The translations under genes were made by a program, and so were the position numbers. A DNA stretch of 33,343 nt from Patescibacteria group bacterium (lineage in GTDB: Bacteria; Patescibacteriota; Gracilibacteria; UM-FILTER-43-11). The stretch spans positions 1 to 33,343 of the forward strand of contig JAJDCE010000036.1 in assembly GCA_029260985.1 (NCBI GenBank). The letters are read 5' to 3'. The first letter of the stretch is position 1. Every line of letters starts with the position of its first letter. This document shows positions 9,233-16,831 of this stretch, piece by piece. The notes beneath the pieces were generated by a model. That model was not told the origin of the DNA. It worked only from the letters and a program-made list of their open reading frames with translations, and ran no database searches.

Positions 9233-11272
9233 TTATTTACCCTGAAGTGATTCAGACAGTTCCAAGGTCTTGATTGCCACCTTACTCATTTCAGCGCGGG
9301 TAATGGGGTTGCTGGGCAGAAATTGGCGCAAGGTGTGGTGTTTACCTGGTGTACCCGACATGATGCCGTGATTGATAGCAAAGCGGGCATAAGGGTAGAA
9401 CCACGCGCTCTTAGGCATGTCCACAAAATTCTTCTTAGCATTTTCAGGCAGTTCGTCAGGCACGTTGGCAATATCCAGTCCAAAAGCTTTGAAAAGAATC
9501 TTTACTGCCTCAGCCCGATTGATCAATTGACCAGGTTTAAAAGTCCCATCATTGTATCCTCCTATAAGCGATAAATCTTTAGCGGTCTTTACATAGGGAA
9601 CATACCAGGAAAAGAGAGGAACATCCTTAAACGGGGCCTCGTCTGATTCTTTGATAGTAGAAATGTCATAACCGGCAGCGCCAAGAGCGATCTTGATAAA
9701 TTCAGCCCGGGTCAGATAATCATTTGGAGCAAAAACTCCCTTATCCTTTCCGGTTACGATGCCTTTACGATAAAGCTCTTCGATGTAGTTTTTTGCCCAG
9801 TGAGTCGCCACGTCGTAAAATACAGTTCGGTTGTAATTCGTACCTGATTGAGAGACGAAGAATTGGTTGGAGCGATAAGCCGAAATGGTCACCTCCTTTT
9901 TGGTGAGATCAGACTCGTAAAGGCCTCGGTTATACTCCGTGTACTTTTCGGTAGAAGGATCATAGGTAAATACCCTCACTTCCTCATCCTGCTTCCACGC
10001 TTCTCCATAAGGGATCGTGATCTTAATGGGAGGCGAAAACTGAAGATCTTCGCCTTCAGCCGACTTGAATTCAAAAATAGACTTAAAGCTCCAGCCAAAG
10101 TTAATAGGGTAATCTTTTAGGTAAAGATTTTTAGGTTGTTTGATATAGCCCACAAAAGGTTTCCCATCAGAATCTTTTATGGTGGTGTTTTTTTCGAATT
10201 CAATGCGTGTGCCCCGTTCCAGATCTTTAAATAACACAGGCCTCGCAATCACTCCTTTGTGCTCCCTGGTAACATAGATGGCTGGTTTTGTAGCAATAGT
10301 CATCGGAGTATCAGAGGCAAATAGAGGGGCTGTAACCGCATTGACTTTATAATCGTCAGGGTCAGAACCGCCCAGTCGGATCACGCAGGTATTCGCTTTT
10401 AAAATAAAACCATAGTCACATTCCTCAATCTTGCATTCAGGGTATTTATCAATTACCTTTTTAGTATTTTCGTAAGCGGGGCATTTAAAGCTATAGCGAA
10501 TCGTCTGAAGCTCAGATTTATTGCCTAAATCATCCTCAGCAAACACCCGAAGAGTGGTTCCATCTTTCAGAGAGAAACTCTGTTTATAAACAGGGCTTTT
10601 GTCGGTTAGATTCACATCGTTAAGGGTGTAATAAATCTTTGCGGTTTCATCTAAAAACTCATCACTTTTTGTATAGTCACCAATATAGGCCTTTATCGTA
10701 ATATCCTGAGAGAAATGATAAGTCCCAGCAGAAGGTGTTACCACAACGGTTGGAGCCGTGTGATCCACCGCTTTTGCTGTCATAAAAGTGCTTATGTATG
10801 CCCCATCAAAACTTCCAACTAGCGTATTGCCAGGAGCATCTTGAACATTCCTGATCTTTATAGCATGGCTAGCTTCACTGAAAAGCTCCTGATTAATTTT
10901 AATATCGAGTGTTTTTAGATCATCGTGCAGGTCGAGGTCATAATCAAGTGGTGCAGTCTTATGCTCAAGAACAACATTAAACTTATTGATCGTCGTGTCC
11001 TTCATTGGCTCAGAAAAAGTGACCGTAATAGTATTCAGTAAAGTGCTTATATCAGTTGCCTGATAAGAAGGGGAGATAGACTCTATTGTTGGCGCATCCA
11101 TATCTTCGACTTTGCAATAAGCGCTGCACCCGTCCCGATCGATAAAATTACCGTCATCACACTCTTCGCCCGACTGCAATCCACCATCACCGCAATAAGC
11201 CAAAGTTAAAGTTGGAAAGAGGACAAGGCCTAAGAGAACAGGGCCAATGGTTTTTGTGAGCCTAGAAAACAT
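9233..11272 (-). CDS. Surface protein: signal peptide, DUF4215-like Cys-rich repeat, Big/chitobiase-like domains, three SLH domains
   Basis: CGDGGLQSGEECDDGNFIDRDGCSAYC; C-terminal SLH motifs THWAKNYIEELYRKGIVTG..., FKDVPLFSWYVPYVKTAKDLSLIGGYNDGTFKPGQLINRAEAV, FVDMPKSAWFYPYARFAINHGIM. Confidence 0.9.
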   Translation of the reverse strand: MFSRLTKTIGPVLLGLVLFPTLTLAYCGDGGLQSGEECDDGNFIDRDGCSAYCKVEDMDAPTIESISPSYQATDISTLLNTITVTFSEPMKDTTINKFNVVLEHKTAPLDYDLDLHDDLKTLDIKINQELFSEASHAIKIRNVQDAPGNTLVGSFDGAYISTFMTAKAVDHTAPTVVVTPSAGTYHFSQDITIKAYIGDYTKSDEFLDETAKIYYTLNDVNLTDKSPVYKQSFSLKDGTTLRVFAEDDLGNKSELQTIRYSFKCPAYENTKKVIDKYPECKIEECDYGFILKANTCVIRLGGSDPDDYKVNAVTAPLFASDTPMTIATKPAIYVTREHKGVIARPVLFKDLERGTRIEFEKNTTIKDSDGKPFVGYIKQPKNLYLKDYPINFGWSFKSIFEFKSAEGEDLQFSPPIKITIPYGEAWKQDEEVRVFTYDPSTEKYTEYNRGLYESDLTKKEVTISAYRSNQFFVSQSGTNYNRTVFYDVATHWAKNYIEELYRKGIVTGKDKGVFAPNDYLTRAEFIKIALGAAGYDISTIKESDEAPFKDVPLFSWYVPYVKTAKDLSLIGGYNDGTFKPGQLINRAEAVKILFKAFGLDIANVPDELPENAKKNFVDMPKSAWFYPYARFAINHGIMSGTPGKHHTLRQFLPSNPITRAEMSKVAIKTLELSESLQGK

Positions 11273-11292
11273 ACTTTTTGTATTAATTTGAT

Positions 11293-11703
11293 CTAATAAA
11301 GAAAATAGCTGATTCCCATCGCAGCGGCCATATTGATGATGAGTCCGTTTACAAGCTCTAAAGCAAGTAGGCGCATGGGGTAATTAACCATCACAAACAT
11401 GTCAAGAAAACGGGGAAGAATACGGATCAGAAAAATGAAAAGGCCAAAATAAAGACCGGCTGCTATCCAGCTGGTAGCCGGATGAATAGTAATTAGACTA
11501 AAAACAAGGGCATAAATGAAAACTTCCAGCATCAAAGACAGGAAATGACTGAGCATAAAAAGCTTCTGATTCTTCCAGGTTTTAAGAATACCGGTTTTAG
11601 TCGATTTTCGATAAAGCTTAGAAGCCAACGGGTTCGTATAAACAAGCGATGCCACAATAAAGGCAATAACGGTAACAATGAGAGTTGTTTTTAAAATTTC
11701 CAT
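11293..11703 (-). CDS. Hypothetical membrane protein, 136 aa
   Basis: Several hydrophobic segments; no family recognised. Confidence 0.6.
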   Translation of the reverse strand: MEILKTTLIVTVIAFIVASLVYTNPLASKLYRKSTKTGILKTWKNQKLFMLSHFLSLMLEVFIYALVFSLITIHPATSWIAAGLYFGLFIFLIRILPRFLDMFVMVNYPMRLLALELVNGLIINMAAAMGISYFLY

Positions 11704-11765
11704 CCTATTTTAAGTTTATATAATTAAGCGAGGTATAAATATTAAACTCCCAACTCCCAACTCAT

Positions 11766-12326
11766 CTAAGTAACACGGCTGACATAATCACCCGAATCCG
11801 TATTCACCAAAATAACATCCCCTTCATTAACAAAAAGAGGAACAGAAATGGTAATACCGGTTTCAAGAACGGCTGGTTTAGTGCCGCCCTGGACTGTGTC
11901 GCCTTTTACTCCGGGCGGAGTCTCAACAACTCTCAGTTCGATTTTAATCGGAGGCTGAACCGAAATGGGCTTTCCCTCATAAAAGGTGACATAAACTTCA
12001 GTATCATCTTTTAGATAGGGGAGTGCACCCTCAACTTGATCTGTTGGAAGCTGAAACTGTTCGAACGATTCATTGTTCATGAAATGAGCGGTTCCGTCAT
12101 CACGATACAAATACTGACAACGGTGATTTTCAATTTCCGCAAATTCAAAAGACTCACCCGCAAGAAAAGTTTTGTCCAATGCGGCTCCATTTACTAAATT
12201 CTTAAGCTTGGTCCGCATCACGGGTTTTCGTGCCTGCTTACGATTAAACTGGCTCCAGGTTACCAAATATGGATCACCGCCAATTTTTACAATCGTCCCA
12301 GTTTTAATGTCGGTCAAACTAGCCAT
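11766..12326 (-). CDS. efp: Translation elongation factor P
   Basis: TDIKTGTIVKIGGDPYLVTWSQFNRKQARKPVMRTKLKNLVNG..., GDTVQGGTKPAVLETGITISVPLFVNEGDVILVNTDSGDYVSRV. Confidence 0.97.
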   Translation of the reverse strand: MASLTDIKTGTIVKIGGDPYLVTWSQFNRKQARKPVMRTKLKNLVNGAALDKTFLAGESFEFAEIENHRCQYLYRDDGTAHFMNNESFEQFQLPTDQVEGALPYLKDDTEVYVTFYEGKPISVQPPIKIELRVVETPPGVKGDTVQGGTKPAVLETGITISVPLFVNEGDVILVNTDSGDYVSRVT

Positions 12327-12373
12327 AATAGGAGTTAAATTTAGCCAAAACAGTATAGCATAATTCTGATAAT

Positions 12374-12400
12374 TTGCATTCCGGAAAAATTTGTTATAAT
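12374..12400 (+). promoter_or_regulatory. Putative sigma70-type promoter TTGCAT-15-TATAAT
   Basis: Located upstream of the DoxX gene (12437). Confidence 0.5.
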
Positions 12401-12436
12401 CATTAACAACGAAGTATAAATTTAACCCAACAAATT

Positions 12437-12862
12437 ATGAAATCGAAAAATTGCAGAGACTGGGGCATGCTGGTCGTCCGGATCTTAATTGGACTTCTAT
12501 TTATCATGGCGGCAGTCAATAAATTCCAGAATATTGATGCTGTGGCGGGCGCTATCGACAGTACCTGGCTTCCAGCGGGTAATACACTTGCTTGGGCTTC
12601 AGCCATTTTAGAGTTGCTTGGCGGGCTCATGATTGTTCTTGGGATCCATGCCAACGGCGCTGCCTTAATATTGGCAGCGTATGTCTTGATCACCACCCTT
12701 ACCTTTCACTTAGACTTCAGCGATCAAGGCCAGACTATTCAGCTTCTCAAAAACTTAGCTGTTATTGGTGGATTATTGTCATTATTTTTCAATGGCGGAG
12801 GAAGGTTTTTAGCGGTGAAATGTAAGTGCTGTAACTCATGCGGCACCTGCAGCACAAAATAA
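12437..12862 (+). CDS. DoxX family membrane protein with Cys-rich C-terminal tail
   Basis: DWGMLVVRILIGLLFIMAAVNKFQN...; tail KCKCCNSCGTCSTK. Confidence 0.85.
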   Translation: MKSKNCRDWGMLVVRILIGLLFIMAAVNKFQNIDAVAGAIDSTWLPAGNTLAWASAILELLGGLMIVLGIHANGAALILAAYVLITTLTFHLDFSDQGQTIQLLKNLAVIGGLLSLFFNGGGRFLAVKCKCCNSCGTCSTK

Positions 12863-12883
12863 AGTAGTTTCAAAAAGAACTAT

Positions 12884-12914
12884 TAAAAACGCTCGCTGAC
12901 TAGTGGGCGTTTTT
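12884..12914. terminator. Bidirectional intrinsic terminator between convergent genes
   Basis: TAAAAACGCTC...GGGCGTTTTTA inverted repeat. Confidence 0.75.
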
Positions 12915-12925
12915 AGTGAACAATT

Positions 12926-13717
12926 TTATTGTTCAATCGAACGCTTGAAAATCTCAATCACTTCCTCATGAATTGAAGTCCCATTACTCACCATTATATT
13001 AGAATCCCCGGGAACCCAGTCCTTTCCGTCAAAGTCAGTCGCTCTGCCACCGGCCTCCCGAACCAAAAGCGCTCCGGCCGCCATATCCCACAGGGGGAGT
13101 TTATTCATCAGATAAGCGTCACAAATCCCCTTAGCCACCAATGCCATCTCACTGCCGGCACTCCTAAGTCGGGACGCATCCCGGGCAGCGATCTTAAGTT
13201 CAACCACATATCGTTCAGCTTCCCGAATCGATTTTTCATCAGGCGCATGGCAATAGAGGAGCATCGAATCACCAATAACCTCCTGTTTAGACACATGAAT
13301 AGGCTCTCCATTTCGGAAGGCACCACCCCCTTTGGAGGCATGATAAAGATGATCAACAATCGGTTCATAAATCACAGACACCACTGGCTCTTTATTTTGC
13401 AGTAAGCAAAGCATGGTACAGAAAAAAGGATTCTCTGTTGCGTAATTCTTTGTGCCGTCCAATGGATCAATAACCCAAACAAGCTCACGTTCAGTTCGCT
13501 CAGATGTACCTTCTTCTCCGATAATCCCATGATCCGGAAAACGCTTTTTAATTTCATCGGCATAAAATCGCTCTACTTTTTTGTCGATTTCTGTCACCAA
13601 ATCACGAGGCCCTTTAAGTTGGATTTGCTCGGGGCTAAGTTTTCCAAAATTTTCTTTAAGAATAGCTCCGGCTTTTCGGGCGGTTTCCTGGGCGAATTTA
13701 AGATAGTCTTCAGTCAT
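12926..13717 (-). CDS. Inositol monophosphatase family protein (start trimmed from 13816)
   Basis: DLVTEIDKKVERF, GIIGEEGT, WVIDPLDGTKNY, PLWDMAAGALLVREAGG motifs; ORF extension reads through the tRNA-fragment region and is unlikely coding. Confidence 0.93.
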   Translation of the reverse strand: MTEDYLKFAQETARKAGAILKENFGKLSPEQIQLKGPRDLVTEIDKKVERFYADEIKKRFPDHGIIGEEGTSERTERELVWVIDPLDGTKNYATENPFFCTMLCLLQNKEPVVSVIYEPIVDHLYHASKGGGAFRNGEPIHVSKQEVIGDSMLLYCHAPDEKSIREAERYVVELKIAARDASRLRSAGSEMALVAKGICDAYLMNKLPLWDMAAGALLVREAGGRATDFDGKDWVPGDSNIMVSNGTSIHEEVIEIFKRSIEQ

Positions 13718-13743
13718 AAGATCATCGTTATTATCCAGTGGAG

Positions 13744-13780
13744 TGGTGGGTCTGGTCCCGCCTTGGCGGGACGACCAATC
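13744..13780 (-). pseudogene. Duplicated tRNA 3' half with T-arm replaced by palindrome TCCCGCC-AA-GGCGGGA-like hairpin
   Basis: Minus strand GATTGGTCG-TCCCGCCAAGGCGGGA-CCAGACCCACCA versus tRNA GATTGGTCG-TTGGTTCAATTCCAA-CCAGGCCCACCA. Confidence 0.8.
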
Positions 13781-13789
13781 TAGTTGCGT

Positions 13790-13865
13790 TGGTGGGCCTG
13801 GTTGGAATTGAACCAACGACCAATCGGTTATGAGCCGACTGCTCTAACCACTGAGCTACAGGCCC
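13790..13865 (-). tRNA. tRNA with CAU anticodon (Met or lysidine-modified Ile2), CCA encoded
   Basis: GGGCCTGTAGCTCAGTGGTTAGAGCAGTCGGCTCATAACCGATTGGTCGTTGGTTCAATTCCAACCAGGCCCACCA folds as a cloverleaf. Confidence 0.95.
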
Positions 13866-13958
13866 ACTGACCCGTTTAAGATATACGATAAACTACCCCC
13901 CTGCAAGATCAATGAGCTTTACAAATACGGTATAGAATGAGCCCCATAACATATAATA

Positions 13959-13989
13959 AAAAAGCAGAACCGCTAGGATCCTGCTTTTT
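13959..13989 (-). terminator. Intrinsic terminator downstream of RRM gene
   Basis: Minus strand AAAAAGCAGGATCCTAGCGGTTCTGCTTTTTT. Confidence 0.75.
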
Positions 13990-14013
13990 CAGTTTGAGTG
14001 ATTAAATCACTGA

Positions 14014-14271
14014 CTAGCTCTCTTCACGAGGACGAGCTTCGTTTACGATGATCGCACGACCATCAAGCTCTTTTTCGTGCCACATTTCAATAGCAGCCTG
14101 AGCCTCTTCAGGAGAACCCATTTCAACAAAGCCGAAGCCTTTTGAACGACCTGACATACGGTCAGTGATAACGGTGGCTGAAACAACAGTTCCTGCCTGT
14201 TCGAAAGCTTCTTTCAAAGAGTCATCTTTGACACCCCATGAAAGGCTTCCAACAAATAACTTGGTACTCAT
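14014..14271 (-). CDS. RNA recognition motif (RRM) protein
   Basis: TKLFVGSLSWGVKDDSLKEAFEQAG...RSKGFGFVEM: RNP2 LFVGSL and RNP1 KGFGFVEM. Confidence 0.95.
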   Translation of the reverse strand: MSTKLFVGSLSWGVKDDSLKEAFEQAGTVVSATVITDRMSGRSKGFGFVEMGSPEEAQAAIEMWHEKELDGRAIIVNEARPREES

Positions 14272-14448
14272 AATAATTATGGTAAAGAAATATTAACAAT
14301 TGATCTCATTCTTTGACCTTAATTAACTAAAATGAACCAAGGGAACGAATTAACAAAAATTGCAAAAAAGATTATGACTATAAATAGAGTGAGAAGCAAG
14401 CAAAAAAACGCCAAAACAAAAATCTATCTAAGTTAAAGGCGAAGACGA

Positions 14449-16188
14449 CTAAGTGCGACGATGGCGATGCTGCTGCTTTTTGAGGGCGAGATACTTATTA
14501 TAACCCTCACGTTTATAAGCATATTTGGTCAATGACTCAGCTTTCTTAATATGGCCCTGATTTTGCATTACTTTCGCCCACCCGGGTGAGCCAATTTCGA
14601 AATGCCAATATTCAGCGCTATACCGCACAAAACCAGCTCGGTTCATACAATATTCAAGAATATCTTTAAATCGATCCGATTTTGATGATGATGAGGTTAA
14701 TTTTTTACCAGTACTCAGATTAACAAGCATCACGTCCGTCGCCCCACCAGAATGATGCCATGACGTACCAGGAGCCGCCACATATTTACCCCTACGCTTA
14801 GGGGAAGTTCGTTCATAAATGCTCTGTTGGGAGTCGTAAGATCGATAACCGGAAAAAATCCTTATATCATAACCCAGGTTGCGAGCTACTTGTCTGGCAT
14901 ATTGAAAAGAGCCATTAACCGATTCCTTTAATTTGTACCGCTTGGATAAGGCATCCTGAGCTGATACCAGTGATTCGTTGGTTGAAAAGTTGTTAGTAAG
15001 CTTTCTGACCTGGGATGTATCAGGCTTGTACTTAAGAACGCGACTGCCTGATTTCGACATAATCACAGATTCTTGGCGTCGAGCAAACCTCTCTTTCTCA
15101 GAGTCAGTTTGAGGGCTTTTCTCAATGGGTTTATTCCCAACCAGGCCAAGTACATTGGGGATCACTTTCCCACTTGTTATTATCGCCCCGTGACTAAAGC
15201 GTGTTTCGATAAGAACTACTTTTGCATTGCTTAGCTTCGCAGTAATGCTGGTAGGGGTTTTCTTGAGTATAGTGGCATCTGGGAAGGGTTTTAAAAATTT
15301 GCGGGCTGCTTTTTGGTGATTGTAGTAAGGATTTTTAGGGCTGGCGACGACCACCATTTTGTGACCTTCCTTCTTAGCCCAGCGATGGAATTTTTTGTGA
15401 TATCCATAAAACGAATCCAGAAGAATTATATTCTTCACATCCTTGTTATGCAGCCACGAGGCAATGGTGGTATAGGCTCCGCTATGCCCAATCAGGGTGA
15501 CATTATTTTTTGCTTCAGCACCGGTTTTAGCTTTAGAAAACGATATTAAGCCCTTTAAATCTAACTTTCGCTTTGAATTCTCTCGCCCATTCCAGTATTT
15601 CCCACTCTCCTTATTGTCGTTGGGGCCTTGAGGCACTATAAAAAGAGCTTTCTTACCACTTTTCTTGAATTGCTGTCGGAGTTTTCCATAACGGCTCCAG
15701 AAGTGATCTGGATTCTTTCGGAATATTTTCTTTTTTTGACTGTAGCCATGAAGTGCAACGACAATTTCTGTTGGTGGGTCACCTCGATACTCCGGATGCC
15801 ACACATGAACCACTCCGTACTTCGGGTGCTTAAGTCTCCAATAGCCTTCAGGGTGTAGCTTCTCAATCTTTTCAGGTGCTGTCGGTTCAGTCTGTCGTAT
15901 TCTTGTGTCGATTTGCTGCTTTAATTTGGCTTTTGCAGTTTTAATTGGAGTGCTTGTTTCTTTTTTCTCCCCCGTCTTTATTCCTTTAATCACTTCTGCC
16001 CATCCGATCAATGGCCCCATCAGAGAAGCCATAAGTCCTTTTTCCTTCGTATTTTTGAAGAACTCCTTAAACCACGAGAAAATCTCCTGAGATCCTTTGA
16101 CAAATCCTTCTTTTACAGATTTGCCTAAGTCTTTCAAGGCATCATGCGTTCTTTTCTTTTTCTCTGGTGTGATGAGTTTATCGAGCAC
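14449..16188 (-). CDS. Alpha/beta-hydrolase-like domain fused to D-Ala-D-Ala carboxypeptidase VanY (M15B) domain; GTG start
   Basis: VVALHGYSQ, LIGHSGAYTTIASWL (nucleophile elbow); C-term SGYRSYDSQQSIY, TSWHHSGGATDV, YWHFEIG (VanY zinc motifs). Confidence 0.8.
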   Translation of the reverse strand: MLDKLITPEKKKRTHDALKDLGKSVKEGFVKGSQEIFSWFKEFFKNTKEKGLMASLMGPLIGWAEVIKGIKTGEKKETSTPIKTAKAKLKQQIDTRIRQTEPTAPEKIEKLHPEGYWRLKHPKYGVVHVWHPEYRGDPPTEIVVALHGYSQKKKIFRKNPDHFWSRYGKLRQQFKKSGKKALFIVPQGPNDNKESGKYWNGRENSKRKLDLKGLISFSKAKTGAEAKNNVTLIGHSGAYTTIASWLHNKDVKNIILLDSFYGYHKKFHRWAKKEGHKMVVVASPKNPYYNHQKAARKFLKPFPDATILKKTPTSITAKLSNAKVVLIETRFSHGAIITSGKVIPNVLGLVGNKPIEKSPQTDSEKERFARRQESVIMSKSGSRVLKYKPDTSQVRKLTNNFSTNESLVSAQDALSKRYKLKESVNGSFQYARQVARNLGYDIRIFSGYRSYDSQQSIYERTSPKRRGKYVAAPGTSWHHSGGATDVMLVNLSTGKKLTSSSSKSDRFKDILEYCMNRAGFVRYSAEYWHFEIGSPGWAKVMQNQGHIKKAESLTKYAYKREGYNKYLALKKQQHRHRRT

Positions 16189-16201
16189 AAGTAAATCATT
16201 A

Positions 16202-16217
16202 TAATCTAATTATTATA
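16202..16217 (-). promoter_or_regulatory. Putative promoter -10 region TATAATAATTAGATTA, second copy
   Basis: Identical 16-mer to 8443-8458, at a similar distance from the start codon. Confidence 0.5.
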
Positions 16218-16264
16218 ACATATTTACTTAAAAGTATCAATAGATACCAAAAAGGCGTCGGTCA

Positions 16265-16309
16265 GCCTGCCGGCTGGCAGGCAGGTCCGAAATCAATACG
16301 AAATCAACA
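16265..16309. repeat. GC-rich palindrome GCCTGCC-GGCT-GGCAGGC (16265-16282) followed by 11-bp tandem CGAAATCAAYA (16288-16309)
   Basis: Direct inspection. Confidence 0.8.
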
Positions 16310-16314
16310 CGAAA

Positions 16315-16758
16315 TTACTCCGCTTCAATCACCACCTTAACCTCAGTTGAAATATCCTCATTCAGCTGAAGTTTTACTTTATGTTCTCCTAAATCTTTTA
16401 ATGGTTCATCAAGTTTAACCATATCCTTAGAGATTTCTACCTTCTGCTCCTTCTTCAGAGCGTCAATAAGGTCAGTCTCTTTAATAGAACCATATAGCTT
16501 TTCACCTCGTGCCTTTTTCTTGAAAGTGAGAACAGCATCTTTAAGTTTGTCAGCCACTTCCTTGGCATTTTCCAGAACAGCCTCAAGTTTAGCAGAAACC
16601 TTAGCTTTCATTCCTTCAGCTTTCTTTAGCTCACCGGCAGTGGCAATAACTGCAAGCTTTTGGGGAAGCAAAAAATTTCGGGCGTAACCGACTTTTACAT
16701 TCACCACATCATAAGGATTTCCGAGCTTAGGAACACGTTTTTTTAGTACGACTTGCAT
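16315..16758 (-). CDS. rplI: 50S ribosomal protein bL9
   Basis: MQVVLKKRVPKLGNPYDVVNVKVGYARNFLLPQKLAVIAT. Confidence 0.97.
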   Translation of the reverse strand: MQVVLKKRVPKLGNPYDVVNVKVGYARNFLLPQKLAVIATAGELKKAEGMKAKVSAKLEAVLENAKEVADKLKDAVLTFKKKARGEKLYGSIKETDLIDALKKEQKVEISKDMVKLDEPLKDLGEHKVKLQLNEDISTEVKVVIEAE

Positions 16759-16831
16759 CTGAATTTAATTAGGAATTAGAAATTATGAATTTTGGGCTTA
16801 GAACTTAAGACTTATAGCTTAAGGCTAAGGA

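Noticed and set aside
13717-13816. N-terminal extension of the inositol monophosphatase ORF
   Set aside because: Runs through the tRNA fragment and palindrome; MTEDYLKFAQETARKAG is the natural start
13744-13865. Active integrative-element att site at the tRNA
   Set aside because: The duplicated 3' end is only 9 bp away and no integrase or element genes are present; a remnant is possible but an active element is not supported
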